Numbered from the stretch's first letter, positions 8,955 through 17,763 are shown. The stretch is 64,000 nt of DNA from Halobacillus_B rhizosphaerae (GCF_046719735.1 NZ_JAUTWQ010000013.1:1-64000), one strand, 5' to 3'. The notes: generated by a model not told the origin, from the sequence alone. A program made the numbers and translations.

Positions 8955-9051
8955 GATATTTTTATATTAATTTACTAAGTGTACCATTTTTAATCTTATC
9001 ACAATTAATTAAACTGTACAATTCTCTAAGACACCGCTGTGTCTTTTTTTT
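8955..9051 (+). ncRNA. Candidate small RNA or attenuated leader upstream of cysK
   Basis: The near-consensus promoter at 8919-8947 and the intrinsic terminator at 9028-9051 bracket about 95 AU-rich bases that contain no start codon with an SD. The arrangement predicts a short terminated transcript. It could be an independent small RNA or a leader that controls read-through into cysK. I see no S-box, T-box or other known riboswitch consensus in it. Its existence as a stable RNA is inference. Confidence 0.45.
9028..9051 (+). terminator. Intrinsic terminator upstream of cysK
   Basis: AAGACAC, loop CGCT and GTGTCTT are followed by a run of T. No protein gene precedes it on this strand, so it must end a transcript from the promoter at 8919-8947. 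Confidence 0.75.
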
Positions 9052-9211
9052 ATTGTCTAAAATTAAACAGGCTGCTTGTCGGGGCTAACGGGCGCCTCCG
9101 CTATTGTTTCATCCATCCAGCTCCTGCGCCTGTTAATCAATCGCTAGTCATGAAATGATATGGGTGGCTGTGTTAAAATCAAAAACACATCAATTTAAAG
9201 GGAGTGAGGTC

Positions 9212-10141
9212 ATGAGGGTTGTAAATAATATTGCTGATTTAATCGGCGAAACACCACTAGTAAAATTGAACCGGTTAGCTCCTGAGGGCGGAGCAGATAT
9301 TTATTTGAAGCTTGAGAGCTTCAATCCCAGCGGAAGCGTTAAGGATCGTGCCGCTTATAATATGATCATACAGGCAGAAAAAGAAGGCCGCTTGAAGCAA
9401 GGGTCAACAATTATTGAACCAACCAGTGGAAATACAGGTATCGGCATTGCCATGAACGCCGCTGCACGTGGGTATAAATCTATTTTAGTAATGCCGGATA
9501 CCATGACACAAGAGCGAATAAATTTATTAAAAGCTTACGGCGCAGAAATTGTGTTAACTCCTGGAGAGGAAAAAATGCCAGGAGCGATTTCCAAAGCGAA
9601 AGAGCTTGCTGAAGAAATTGAGGGCGGGTTCATGCCTATGCAGTTTGAAAATACGGCAAACCCCGATGCCCACCGGCATACCACGGCACAAGAAATTATT
9701 GAAGCAATGGACGAGCTGGGATCACCGCTTTCCGCCTTTGTTTCAACGGCAGGAACAGGCGGTACAATTACCGGTACAGGTGAAGAACTAAAGAAACAAT
9801 TTAAGGACTTAACTATCCATGTTGCTGAACCATCCGGATCTCCTGTACTCTCTGGAGGTAATCCCGGCAAGCATAAATTAGTCGGTACGAGTCCAGGATT
9901 TATACCTGATATTTTAAATCAGGAAATCTATGACGAAATCTTTAAAGTAACAGATGAGAATGCTTATGAAATCACCCGAAGGCTTGCCCGGGAAGAAGGC
10001 CTCCTCTTAGGCACTTCAGGCGGGGCAGCATGCTGGGCAGCAATAGAAGTGGCGAAAAAGAAAAACCCGGGCGAAATTATTGTAGTGATTGCTCCTGATA
10101 CCGGAGAACGTTACCTTTCCGGGGATCTTTTCCGCTATTAA
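9212..10141 (+). CDS. cysK: Cysteine synthase A (O-acetylserine sulfhydrylase)
   Basis: A 309-residue PLP enzyme that makes cysteine from O-acetylserine and sulfide. Visible motifs: NPSGSVKDR with the PLP lysine near residue 43, the substrate loop PTSGNTGIG, the phosphate-binding GTGGTITGTG near residue 180, and LLGTSGGA near the C terminus. ATG 9212 is preferred over an upstream in-frame ATG at 9155 because GGGAGTGAGG precedes it and the protein then starts like other CysK proteins. The first 57 bases of the longer frame have no SD. It is monocistronic, with a terminator at 10185-10222. Confidence 0.9.
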   Translation: MRVVNNIADLIGETPLVKLNRLAPEGGADIYLKLESFNPSGSVKDRAAYNMIIQAEKEGRLKQGSTIIEPTSGNTGIGIAMNAAARGYKSILVMPDTMTQERINLLKAYGAEIVLTPGEEKMPGAISKAKELAEEIEGGFMPMQFENTANPDAHRHTTAQEIIEAMDELGSPLSAFVSTAGTGGTITGTGEELKKQFKDLTIHVAEPSGSPVLSGGNPGKHKLVGTSPGFIPDILNQEIYDEIFKVTDENAYEITRRLAREEGLLLGTSGGAACWAAIEVAKKKNPGEIIVVIAPDTGERYLSGDLFRY

Positions 10142-10184
10142 TAAGAAGAAAGGATAGTAAATAAAATCTACTTTTATAAGTAGC

Positions 10185-10222
10185 GATAACCCGAACCATT
10201 AATCCTATGAGTTCGGGTTATC
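10185..10222 (+). terminator. Terminator after cysK
   Basis: GATAACCCGAAC pairs with GTTCGGGTTATC around a 14-base loop. The T-rich tail follows about 15 bases later, so termination efficiency is less certain than the stem is. Confidence 0.65.
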
Positions 10223-10251
10223 TATTGTAAAATTCTTTTTAACTGCTTATT

Positions 10252-10863
10252 TCATAATCGATATAAATCCCGGAATCTTAAGTGCCAGCCTAAGTGGTAA
10301 GACAACACTCGCAAAACGATGATACTTAAGAACAATACATAAGTTTGAAAAACACTCTCTATACTAATAATTCCAACCCCAATGACTAAGCCCGCTGCCA
10401 TGGCCCAGACCGCATAGATTTCCTGATGTAAAACCATCGGCCGTCTCTGTGCAAGCACATCTCTCGCCACTCCTCCGCCAACACCGGTTAAGACCGCTGA
10501 AAATAATACTCCCCCTAAAGGGAAATCCTGATCGATTGCAAACGCAGCTCCTTGCAAGGCGAAAGCGGACAGACCAATAGCATCCAAATAAATATTCCAT
10601 CGATCCCAGGCCATAACCCAGCTCTTCGGAAAGAAATAAACCACGGCAATCGTTCCAATAGCCACATATAATAAATACCCTTGCTCCCATACGTGAATCA
10701 CCGGTACCCCAAGCGCTATATTACGGCCAATCCCACCTGCAAAGGGTGTCGCAATTCCAAGGATAAATGTGCCAAATATATCATACCGTTCATTAAGCGC
10801 GACTATTGCACCACTAAATGCAAAGGCTGCTACAGCAGCAACATTTAATATTTCCCAAGACAT
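10252..10863 (-). CDS. TRIC-type cation channel family membrane protein (YvgT/UPF0126-like)
   Basis: A 203-residue protein with about seven hydrophobic helices. Two internal repeats each carry the glycine-rich signature of the TRIC fold: FAGGIGRN near residue 45 and VGGGVARD near residue 130. Prokaryotic TRIC homologues form homotrimeric K+ or Na+ channels. The SD region on the minus strand is GGGGGCGGG-like and the ATG is clear. No partner gene is adjacent. Confidence 0.82.
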   Translation of the reverse strand: MSWEILNVAAVAAFAFSGAIVALNERYDIFGTFILGIATPFAGGIGRNIALGVPVIHVWEQGYLLYVAIGTIAVVYFFPKSWVMAWDRWNIYLDAIGLSAFALQGAAFAIDQDFPLGGVLFSAVLTGVGGGVARDVLAQRRPMVLHQEIYAVWAMAAGLVIGVGIISIESVFQTYVLFLSIIVLRVLSYHLGWHLRFRDLYRL

Positions 10864-11185
10864 ATACCCGCCCCCCTTTTTTCTGTTATAGTAAGTTAGG
10901 CTTATAGTCTTTATTTTTGTAAACGGACTAGCCCCATGATAACAAATAACTCAGTCCGCAATTAGGAAAAAAGCATTTTCTTTGTTAAAATCAAATCCTA
11001 GGACTTAGTTGATGGAAGAAACAAATAAATTTTTCACGATTTCCCTATCAATGACCTTTTGTTCCTTCTATTTTTTTCTTATAAATCCAATTGACGGACT
11101 AATTTGTTGCAATCTGCCACAAGGAATTTAAATTAACTAGGTAGAATTTATTATATAAGATTTTAAAAAAATGGGTGTGAACAAG
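10864..11185. other. Divergent intergenic region without a visible gene
   Basis: About 320 AT-rich bases between the divergent TRIC-like and XRE-PAS genes. The region must hold both promoters, but I see no clear consensus. No ORF with an SD and no strong hairpin were found. Confidence 0.5.
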
Positions 11186-11713
11186 ATGAGAAATTGGTTA
11201 ATTCAACTTAGAAAAGAAAAGCAGTTAACACAACAACAGGTATCTAAAGCCGCTCATATTGATCGTGCCTATTACGCACAAATAGAAAGCGGTACTAGAA
11301 ACCCAAGTATGGCTGTTGCTTGTCAAATCGCTTCAGTCCTTTTAATTAATCCGTCTTTCTTTTTTTCGGAAATCTTAAGCGAGCCCTTTGAACTTGCCTT
11401 AGCCAATTCACCTATAGTGGTTGCTCATTGTGATGTAAATCTTAGATATACCTGGATGTTTAACCCTCATCCAGACTTTGATATTAATCAAGTTCTCGGT
11501 AAACGAGACGATGAACTAGATGTAAATGATGGGGTAATTGCCCTGATGAATTTAAAGCAGACGGTTATTGATACAGGTCAGACCGTACGAGAACGTATTT
11601 CCTTTCCGCTATCTGAAGGTCTGATCTATTATGAAGTTTTTGGACAGCCTTTATTTAACGAGAATAAAGAGATAATTGGAGCCGCAACAGCGTCTACTCA
11701 ACTTTTACATTAG
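11186..11713 (+). CDS. XRE-family HTH regulator fused to a PAS-like sensor domain
   Basis: A 175-residue protein. Residues 1-60 are a classic XRE helix-turn-helix (LRKEKQLTQQQVSKAAHID, then YYAQIESGTRNPS). Residues 75-172 resemble the PAS domains of some histidine kinases, with LRYTWMFNPHPDF, VLGKRDDEL and YYEVFGQPLFNENKEIIG. The protein should bind DNA and respond to a small ligand or cofactor. ATG 11186 has GGGTGTGA five bases upstream; an in-frame ATG at 11171 has no SD. It runs straight into the Spo0E-like gene (11-base gap). HTH-PAS fusion is clear; ligand and targets are unknown. Confidence 0.8.
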   Translation: MRNWLIQLRKEKQLTQQQVSKAAHIDRAYYAQIESGTRNPSMAVACQIASVLLINPSFFFSEILSEPFELALANSPIVVAHCDVNLRYTWMFNPHPDFDINQVLGKRDDELDVNDGVIALMNLKQTVIDTGQTVRERISFPLSEGLIYYEVFGQPLFNENKEIIGAATASTQLLH

Positions 11714-11724
11714 GAGGGGATCAA

Positions 11725-11880
11725 TTGGTCATCATTGAGGAATTATCCAACCGGTTACTTCTGCTGACTCATAAACGTGCAGTTGAACTGAAACTGGATG
11801 ATGAATTCATAGAATTAATCGTCCAGGAAATTGATCGGCGCAACTGCGGACAAAACCACTCGTTAGAAAAGGCGGAATAA
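11725..11880 (+). CDS. Spo0E-like aspartyl-phosphate phosphatase
   Basis: A tiny 51-residue protein starting at TTG behind AGGAGGGG. Its two predicted helices carry the family pattern: a first helix with hydrophobic heptads (LSNRLLLLTHKRAVEL), then LDDEFIELIVQEIDRR, where QEID matches the S/Q-x-E-L-D signature of Spo0E, YisI and YnzD. Family members dephosphorylate Spo0A~P and so delay sporulation. Here the usual Ser of the signature is Val. Coupling to the XRE-PAS gene suggests the pair connects a sensed signal to the phosphorelay (inference). Confidence 0.75.
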   Translation: MVIIEELSNRLLLLTHKRAVELKLDDEFIELIVQEIDRRNCGQNHSLEKAE

Positions 11881-11899
11881 TTAGTTCCGGCTTTTTTTA
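11866..11899 (+). terminator. Terminator after the Spo0E-like gene
   Basis: The end of the gene (AAGGCGGAA) pairs imperfectly with TTCCGGC, followed by seven T. One mismatch interrupts the stem. Confidence 0.6.
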
Positions 11900-11971
11900 T
11901 GCAAAAATTCCTTCTTACAATTGCATGGTTTACTGCTTATTGGGAAAACCATTAAAAAAGAAGGAATTGAA

Positions 11972-12673
11972 ATGAAACATCATTCATGGGTGATGCAGCA
12001 AGAATGGAGCGACCTATTTTTCCTGCATTGGCCGATCCCTGAACAATGCCTCTCTCCAGTGCTCCCTGAAGGATTAAAACTTGATTTATATCATCAATCT
12101 GCTTGGATTTCTCTTGTTCCCTTTCGAATAAGCAGAATCCAGCCACGAGGACTGCCTTCCCTCCCACTATTACGTCCATTCGTGGAAATAAACGTCAGAA
12201 CTTACGTTAGATACAAAGAAGAACATGGGGTCTATTTTTTTTCGTTAGATGCGAATCATTTACCTGCCGTCCTGGTGGCGCGAAAATTTTTCACTCTCCC
12301 CTACCTACTTTCTATTATAAGGGTTAATAAAAATAGCCAATCGATTCATTTTACGAGCAGACGAATTCATAAGGATTCTCCGCCTGCCCAGTTTCATGCT
12401 GAATTAACGCCGCAATTTCCAATGATTACTAACCAAAAAGGAACATTGTCTCATTGGCTGACCGAACGGCGAAATCTGTTTATTTGCCGGAATAATGCAA
12501 TCTACAAAGGAAGCATCCGCCACAAACCTTGGGAACTTAACGAAGCGTCAGGGACCATCCAGACAAATAGTCTCTTTGATTTCATGCCTTCTTTTAATGC
12601 TCGTGTTCAGCCGTTAATCCATTACTCCCGTAACATAACCGCTTCTATCTATCCATTAGAACGGATGATGTAA
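11972..12673 (+). CDS. YqjF family protein (DUF2071)
   Basis: A 233-residue protein of the YqjF/DUF2071 family, recognised from its opening LFFLHWPIP, the ISLVPFRI strand, the FVEINVRTYV strand and VYFFSLDANH. The fold is related to acetoacetate decarboxylase; no catalytic role is established. ATG 11972 follows AAGGAATTGA; the in-frame ATG at 11921 lacks an SD and lies close to the preceding terminator. Transcribed alone. Confidence 0.78.
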   Translation: MKHHSWVMQQEWSDLFFLHWPIPEQCLSPVLPEGLKLDLYHQSAWISLVPFRISRIQPRGLPSLPLLRPFVEINVRTYVRYKEEHGVYFFSLDANHLPAVLVARKFFTLPYLLSIIRVNKNSQSIHFTSRRIHKDSPPAQFHAELTPQFPMITNQKGTLSHWLTERRNLFICRNNAIYKGSIRHKPWELNEASGTIQTNSLFDFMPSFNARVQPLIHYSRNITASIYPLERMM

Positions 12674-12688
12674 GTTAGAGCTTGTCAG

Positions 12689-12717
12689 TTGACTTCAAGC
12701 AAAAGAATTTGTATCAT
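12689..12717 (+). promoter_or_regulatory. Sigma-A promoter of the ring-cleaving dioxygenase gene
   Basis: TTGACT (12689-12694), 17-base spacer, TATCAT (12712-12717). The operator-like repeat begins immediately downstream. Confidence 0.7.
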
Positions 12718-12718
12718 T

Positions 12719-12737
12719 TATCTTTAATTCGAGATAT
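12719..12737 (+). promoter_or_regulatory. MhqR-like operator
   Basis: TATCTTTAATTCGAGATA is an imperfect inverted repeat (ATCTT with TCGAGAT) placed directly behind the -10 box, where a bound repressor would block initiation. It fits the TATCT-N-AGATA type repeat described for MhqR, the repressor of quinone-detoxifying dioxygenases in B. subtilis, and the downstream gene belongs to that enzyme group. The mhqR gene itself is not in view. Confidence 0.6.
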
Positions 12738-12777
12738 TTATTATTATTCCATAATTTATTTTCAAGGAGGCTAATAA

Positions 12778-13731
12778 ATGAATCTAAAAGGAATTCACCA
12801 TGTTTCTGCCATAACAGCTAATGCACAAAAGAACTATGATTTTTACACATCAGTAATGGGGATGCGTTTAGTAAAAAAAACAGTAAACCAGGACTCCCCT
12901 TCTATGTATCACCTGTTCTATGCCGATGCACAGGGAAGCCCAGGAACTGACTTTACATTCTTTGAAATCCCGGGTGCTGGACACACTTATCCTGGAAATC
13001 AAAGCATCTCCACTACCTCTTTAAGGGTAAAAGATGATGCCGCTTTGCATTTCTGGAAAGACCGATTCACTGAGCACCATGTGGACCATGATCCCATTGT
13101 AGAATTAATTGGGAAAGCGACATTGAGTTTCAGAGATCCTGAAGGCCAGCGTCTGATGCTTATATCTGACGAATATAATCAGGGGGTCGAGCCTGGAATT
13201 CCTTGGTCACAACGTACTATCCCGGCAGAGTTCGGTATTATCGGTCTAGGTCCAGTATTTTTGACAGTTGCAGATATAACTTCCACTAAAAAGGTTTTAA
13301 CCGAAATACTTAGTTTTAAAGAAATAAGTGAAGTGGATCATTTCAAACTATTTGAAACAGGTAAAGGCGGCAGCGGAGCACAAGTAGCGCTGATCGAAGA
13401 TTCTGAAGCCAAACGCGAACGTCCAGGCAGAGGAAGCGTTCACCACGTCGCTTTTCGTGTAGCAGATGAAACTGAACTAGAATTTTGGAAAAACCGGATT
13501 GAAGACTCAGGCATGCCAAATTCGGGAATCGTTGATCGCTACTACTTTAAGTCGCTCTATTTCCGCGAACCCAACCATATATTATTTGAGCTTGCTACCG
13601 ATGGACCTGGATTCACAGCAGACGAAGAATTCGATGAACTTGGAAAGAATTTAGCTCTTCCTCCGTTCTTAGAGAAGGACCGTACTCATATTGAGGCACA
13701 GTTAAAGCCATTGCAATCTTCAAAAGAATAG
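12778..13731 (+). CDS. Ring-cleaving dioxygenase of the MhqO/MhqA type (tandem VOC domains)
   Basis: A 317-residue protein made of two VOC modules. The N-terminal module starts GIHHVSAIT. The second has VHHVAFRV near residue 222 and ILFELATDGPGF near residue 270; the two His and the Glu form the expected metal site. Relatives are thiol-independent dioxygenases that detoxify hydroquinones and catechols, induced by quinone-like electrophiles. The upstream MhqR-like operator supports that role. SD is AAGGAGG and the gene is monocistronic. The exact paralogue (MhqA, MhqE or MhqO) cannot be decided by eye. Confidence 0.85.
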   Translation: MNLKGIHHVSAITANAQKNYDFYTSVMGMRLVKKTVNQDSPSMYHLFYADAQGSPGTDFTFFEIPGAGHTYPGNQSISTTSLRVKDDAALHFWKDRFTEHHVDHDPIVELIGKATLSFRDPEGQRLMLISDEYNQGVEPGIPWSQRTIPAEFGIIGLGPVFLTVADITSTKKVLTEILSFKEISEVDHFKLFETGKGGSGAQVALIEDSEAKRERPGRGSVHHVAFRVADETELEFWKNRIEDSGMPNSGIVDRYYFKSLYFREPNHILFELATDGPGFTADEEFDELGKNLALPPFLEKDRTHIEAQLKPLQSSKE

Positions 13732-13806
13732 CTGGGGATCACCTTTACAATCGCCGAAAACAGACACCATGCCCTGGTCAGTTAAATACGATCTTTATAA
13801 TCAGAA

Positions 13807-13846
13807 AACAAGCGCCAGACACTTATGTCAGGCGCTTGTTTTTATT
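13807..13846. terminator. Bidirectional terminator between dioxygenase and aconitase genes
   Basis: AACAAGCGCCAGACA and TGTCAGGCGCTTGTT form a 15-position stem with one mismatch around a 4-base loop. T-rich sequence follows on the plus strand; both converging genes end here. Confidence 0.85.
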
Positions 13847-13848
13847 GT

Positions 13849-15798
13849 TTATTTTTCTAGTCTGTTTTTCACCCAGTTAATTAAACCACCCATTTGCATG
13901 ATTTCAATTTGTCGTTTAGACAAAGCATGCTCGAGTTTTATCGTCTTGTCTTTCCCTTTAATTTCAGCTTCTACTTCATATCCATCATGGATTTTATCTC
14001 TTAATCCTTTAAAGACGAGCACATCACCTTGTTCAAGCTCTTCCCAGTCAGATTCGTTCACAAAAGTGAGAGGAAGAACACCAAAGTTAGCGAGGTTCTG
14101 CCAATGTATTCTGGCAAAGTCTTTCACTATCGCTACTTTTAATCCAAGGAAACGCGGCGCAAGAGCTGCGTGCTCACGACTGGATCCTTGTCCATAGTTC
14201 GTACCTCCAACAACAACGTGCCCGCCATCATCACGCACATCCATGGCACGGTCATAGTAAGTGTCATCGACGATTTCGAACGTAAATTTACTAATCTCCG
14301 GCAAGTTACTTCGGTAAGGAAGCACTCTTGCACCGCCTGCCAAGATTTCATCGGTCGATATGTCGTCTCCCATTTTTAATAAAACCGGGAGTTCCATATC
14401 ATTTGGCAATTCATCCATTTCAGGAATGGATGCCACATTCGGTCCTTTAACAAGTTCAACATCTTTTGCCTCTTCATATGGCAATGGAACGTCAAGAAGC
14501 TGTGTATCGATAGTAGGCTGGTCCAATTCTTGCACTTCCGGATAACTAAACCCGGCATCACGTGGATCAGTTATTTTTCCATGTAAGGCAGATATGGCTG
14601 CCGTTTCGGGACTGCATAAAAACACACTGTCTTCTTTCGTACCTGAACGCCCTGGAAAGTTCCGAGGAGTGGTACGCAGACTGTTCCTTCCCGTTGCCGG
14701 CGCTTGGCCCATACCGATACATCCGTTACATCCTGCCTGGTGAAGTCTGGCGCCAGCTTGAAGAAAGTTAGCGATATGTCCTTGCTGAGAGAGATCAATT
14801 AACATCTGCCGTGAAGTGGGATTTAAATCAAAAGAAACTCCATCTGCTATGTGGCGGCCTTCCACAATTTTAGAAGCAATAGCAAAGTCTCTGAAACCCG
14901 GATTTGCAGAAGAACCTATATAGGATTGATAGATCGACTCTCCGGCTATTTCTTTCACTGGTACCACGTTTCCTGGACTGGATGGTTTGGCAATCATAGG
15001 TTCAAGCTCAGAGAGATTTAATTCGTCATGTACATCATATTCCGCTCCATCGTCAGCTTTCAATTCAATCCAATCTTCTTCTCTTCCCTGGAGCTTTAGA
15101 AAACGCTTCGTCTCTTCATCCGAAGGGAAAACAGTACCCGTGGCACCAAGTTCAGCTCCCATGTTAGCAATAACGTGGCGGTCCATTGCGGTCAGATTTT
15201 TAAGACCAGGGCCATAATATTCAAAAATATGATTAACTCCGCCCTTCACGCCATGCCGTTTCAGCATCTCTAAGATTGCATCCTTCGCACTAACCCAATC
15301 TGGGAATTCTCCGGTAACCTTCACACCCCAGATCTTAGGCATTTTCACATAGAAAGGTTCTCCAGCAATTGCCATAGCTACATCAATACCGCCGGCACCG
15401 ATCGCAAGCATCCCCATACAGCCATTTGCACACGTATGACTATCTGATCCAAGCAGTGTTTTTCCTGGCGCAGCCAATCTTTGCATATGGACAGGGTGAC
15501 TTACACCATTACCCGGGCGGCTGAAATGAAGACCGAAACGCTTCGCAGCACTTTCAAGAAACAAGTGATCATCCGGGTTTTTACTATCCTCTTGTATTAA
15601 ATTATGGTCGACATACTGAGCAGAAGCTTCCGTCTTCGCTTGTTCAATACCCATAGCTTCCAGTTCCAGCATAACCATTGTACCTGTAGCATCCTGAGTA
15701 AGAGTCTGATCAATCTTCAGACCAATCTCTGCTCCAGGTTTCATTTCACCTTTTACTAAGTGATCTTTGATTAACTTTTGTGCAACATTATAACTCAC
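13849..15798 (-). CDS. Aconitate hydratase, short LeuC/LeuD-like form
   Basis: A 649-residue aconitase. The N-terminal part holds GSDSHTCANGCMG (near residue 112) and AGCNGCIGMGQ (near residue 355), which provide the cysteines for the 4Fe-4S cluster. The C-terminal swivel domain carries YGQGSSREHAALAPRFLG near residue 545. The length and LeuC-LeuD-like layout match the short aconitases of clostridia and archaea rather than the roughly 900-residue AcnA/CitB usual in Bacillaceae, so this is probably a second enzyme or a functional relative (homoaconitase, methylaconitase). Reaction: citrate to isocitrate via cis-aconitate. The ATG follows GGAGGAG. Monocistronic. Confidence 0.82.
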   Translation of the reverse strand: MSYNVAQKLIKDHLVKGEMKPGAEIGLKIDQTLTQDATGTMVMLELEAMGIEQAKTEASAQYVDHNLIQEDSKNPDDHLFLESAAKRFGLHFSRPGNGVSHPVHMQRLAAPGKTLLGSDSHTCANGCMGMLAIGAGGIDVAMAIAGEPFYVKMPKIWGVKVTGEFPDWVSAKDAILEMLKRHGVKGGVNHIFEYYGPGLKNLTAMDRHVIANMGAELGATGTVFPSDEETKRFLKLQGREEDWIELKADDGAEYDVHDELNLSELEPMIAKPSSPGNVVPVKEIAGESIYQSYIGSSANPGFRDFAIASKIVEGRHIADGVSFDLNPTSRQMLIDLSQQGHIANFLQAGARLHQAGCNGCIGMGQAPATGRNSLRTTPRNFPGRSGTKEDSVFLCSPETAAISALHGKITDPRDAGFSYPEVQELDQPTIDTQLLDVPLPYEEAKDVELVKGPNVASIPEMDELPNDMELPVLLKMGDDISTDEILAGGARVLPYRSNLPEISKFTFEIVDDTYYDRAMDVRDDGGHVVVGGTNYGQGSSREHAALAPRFLGLKVAIVKDFARIHWQNLANFGVLPLTFVNESDWEELEQGDVLVFKGLRDKIHDGYEVEAEIKGKDKTIKLEHALSKRQIEIMQMGGLINWVKNRLEK

Positions 15799-16096
15799 AC
15801 GAACTCCTCCTTCTCACCTATTGTTACAATTACTGCCAGTACGTAATTGCCTCCTCTTATTATTAACGCTACACTTTTTATACCCTTAATTCTGGTTATT
15901 TACTCTTACAATTCCTTATTTTCACTAATAAAAGGAACTCATATTCACTGAACTAAATGCTCCACCGCCCGGCTTAGAACCAAATACTGATGATTGTTAA
16001 TGGTTCTGAAGGCACAGAAACACGACCGGATAAATTTCTTCCTTACACTTTTTTATAGCGCTCAAATAAACGGTCATTATAGGACATTATTTCAAC
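15799..16096. other. Intergenic region between aconitase and protease genes
   Basis: About 300 AT-rich bases with the aconitase promoter at the left end. No ORF with an SD, no known RNA motif and no repeat were recognised. Confidence 0.5.
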
Positions 16097-16132
16097 TAAA
16101 AAACAGACTGCCGATATGTTATCAGCAGTCTG
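16097..16132 (-). terminator. Terminator of the neutral protease gene
   Basis: On the minus strand CAGACTGC and GCAGTCTG pair around a 13-base loop and are followed by TTTTTT. Confidence 0.8.
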
Positions 16133-16176
16133 AGTATAAAGAACCGTTAGTCTCTTGTTTAGATTACTTGCAGTGT

Positions 16177-17763
16177 TTAATTTACCCCAACAGCATTCCA
16201 AGCCTGGGTAACCGCATTGGCTGTAGAGGTTCCGTAAAGATCCTGGGCAGCTTGTACTAGTGACTGTTTGGCATAAGCAAAGTCACTATTAGGTGTCAGA
16301 TATACAGTGAGAGCACGATAATAAATCTCTTTGGATTTATTTATTCCTATGCTATTAATTGTATTGTACGCTGCTTTGTTAGGAATTCCGCTGTTAGTAT
16401 GAACGCCGCCCCAATCTCCAGCTTCCGTATTCGGTAAGTTTTGGTATTGGCTCATATTTTCCGGCTGGTTGTACTTATTTGGATTAGAGAGAGAGCGCAA
16501 TGCATCTCCGGAGATACCAGGTGTATATACATCTTCACCCATTAACCAATCTTCAGGATCAATGAAATACCCGAATACATCAGAGAATGATTCATTTAAT
16601 GCACCTGATTGGTTCTCATAAACTAAACCAGCTGTGGATTCAGTTACAGCGTGAGTCAATTCATGTCCTACGATATCGTTTCCACCAGATAGATAAGTAA
16701 AAGTAGAACCATCACCATCTCCATAAATCATCTGATTACCTGTCCAGGCAGCATTATTATAATTAGATCCATAATGCACTGTGGAACGAATTGATGAACC
16801 TTGGTCATCATAACTTACACGGCCAAAATTATCATAGTAGAAGTCAAATACTTCCCCAGCATAGTAATGGGCATCTACCGCCGCTTTTTGATTTTCACTA
16901 TAAAACGTGTTTCCGGTGTCTGTAACATAGCTTCCTGGCAGGCTGTAATAACCATTATGCTTGTTATCAAATGTAGATATGACTCCATTCATTGGTTTCG
17001 TAACATCATATAAGTAATAGGTGTTATTAGATAGGTAGGTGTTCAAAGATTTTGTATCACCAAGTACACCCGTACCAGTACCTGTAGCTTCTTCGGCTAC
17101 ATTGCTCGCTTTAATCACTTTTCCTGTTTCAGCATTCACATATAACTGCCAGTTCGCAGGATAGGGCTGGGAAAATTGAAGTTCAACATGATAAGCAAGT
17201 TGATAATTCCCCTCATCATCATACACAACTAAATTACTGTTTTCAGTCAACGTATCAAAGGTGTCTCCATTAAGACTCTCTTGAGTTTTATCTGCTTTTT
17301 TACGGTCTACGCCAATGTATTTCCAGGCCAAATTAATGGCTTCTTTCTTTTTAACCTTTTTCTGCTGTTTTATCTCGGCAGGCGCATCTTTATGGAACTC
17401 ACCATTAACTGACTGAACTTCCCCATTTTTATCGGTATGTACAACCACACGGGAATTTGCGATAGGAACATTACCTACTACAGGTTGAAAGGTAAAGTGA
17501 GTCATTCCAAGGTCATCGGTTTCTGACTTTACAAACTTTAAGTTTTTGTTCGGGTTTGCTTTAAATTGCTTCTGATTATCTTTGAAAAACTTTTTCACAG
17601 CTTTCTCAGAAACTACCTTAGAAGATTTCAAATGATCCTTCACAAATTTCGGTGTCTCTACTGGTAAGTCCACTTTAGAAGACTTTTCTGCATGAGCAAG
17701 ACTGCCCCCGGATACGAGACTCCCTCCTAGTACAACTGTTGCCATCAAAGATTTCCAATTCAT
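16177..17763 (-). CDS. npr: Bacillolysin-type neutral metalloprotease (M4, thermolysin family)
   Basis: A 528-residue secreted preproprotease. Residues 1-26 are a signal peptide ending LAHA. A propeptide of about 200 residues includes the FTP/PepSY-type inhibitor domain. The mature enzyme begins near residue 225 and contains the zinc motif HELTH near residue 367, the third zinc ligand in the helix NESFSDVFG, and the catalytic His in GGVHTNSGIPNKA. It degrades extracellular protein. The start is set by the signal peptide and a GGGAGGG SD. It is transcribed away from the NprR-like gene, the same organisation as nprA-nprR in the B. cereus group, so activation by NprR-peptide complex is likely. 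Confidence 0.93.
   Translation of the reverse strand: MNWKSLMATVVLGGSLVSGGSLAHAEKSSKVDLPVETPKFVKDHLKSSKVVSEKAVKKFFKDNQKQFKANPNKNLKFVKSETDDLGMTHFTFQPVVGNVPIANSRVVVHTDKNGEVQSVNGEFHKDAPAEIKQQKKVKKKEAINLAWKYIGVDRKKADKTQESLNGDTFDTLTENSNLVVYDDEGNYQLAYHVELQFSQPYPANWQLYVNAETGKVIKASNVAEEATGTGTGVLGDTKSLNTYLSNNTYYLYDVTKPMNGVISTFDNKHNGYYSLPGSYVTDTGNTFYSENQKAAVDAHYYAGEVFDFYYDNFGRVSYDDQGSSIRSTVHYGSNYNNAAWTGNQMIYGDGDGSTFTYLSGGNDIVGHELTHAVTESTAGLVYENQSGALNESFSDVFGYFIDPEDWLMGEDVYTPGISGDALRSLSNPNKYNQPENMSQYQNLPNTEAGDWGGVHTNSGIPNKAAYNTINSIGINKSKEIYYRALTVYLTPNSDFAYAKQSLVQAAQDLYGTSTANAVTQAWNAVGVN

Noticed and set aside
9155..9211. N-terminal extension of cysK
   Set aside because: The extra 19 residues do not resemble any CysK N terminus, and the SD is directly in front of the internal ATG at 9212.
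8919..9211. S-box or T-box riboswitch in front of cysK
   Set aside because: None of the conserved sequence blocks of either family can be found in the leader.
11171..11185. Upstream ATG as start of the XRE-PAS gene
   Set aside because: It has no SD; GGGTGTGA lies after it and serves the ATG at 11186.
15994..16260. An 88-codon plus-strand frame overlapping the protease 3' end
   Set aside because: It runs antisense through the protease terminator and coding end, with no SD.
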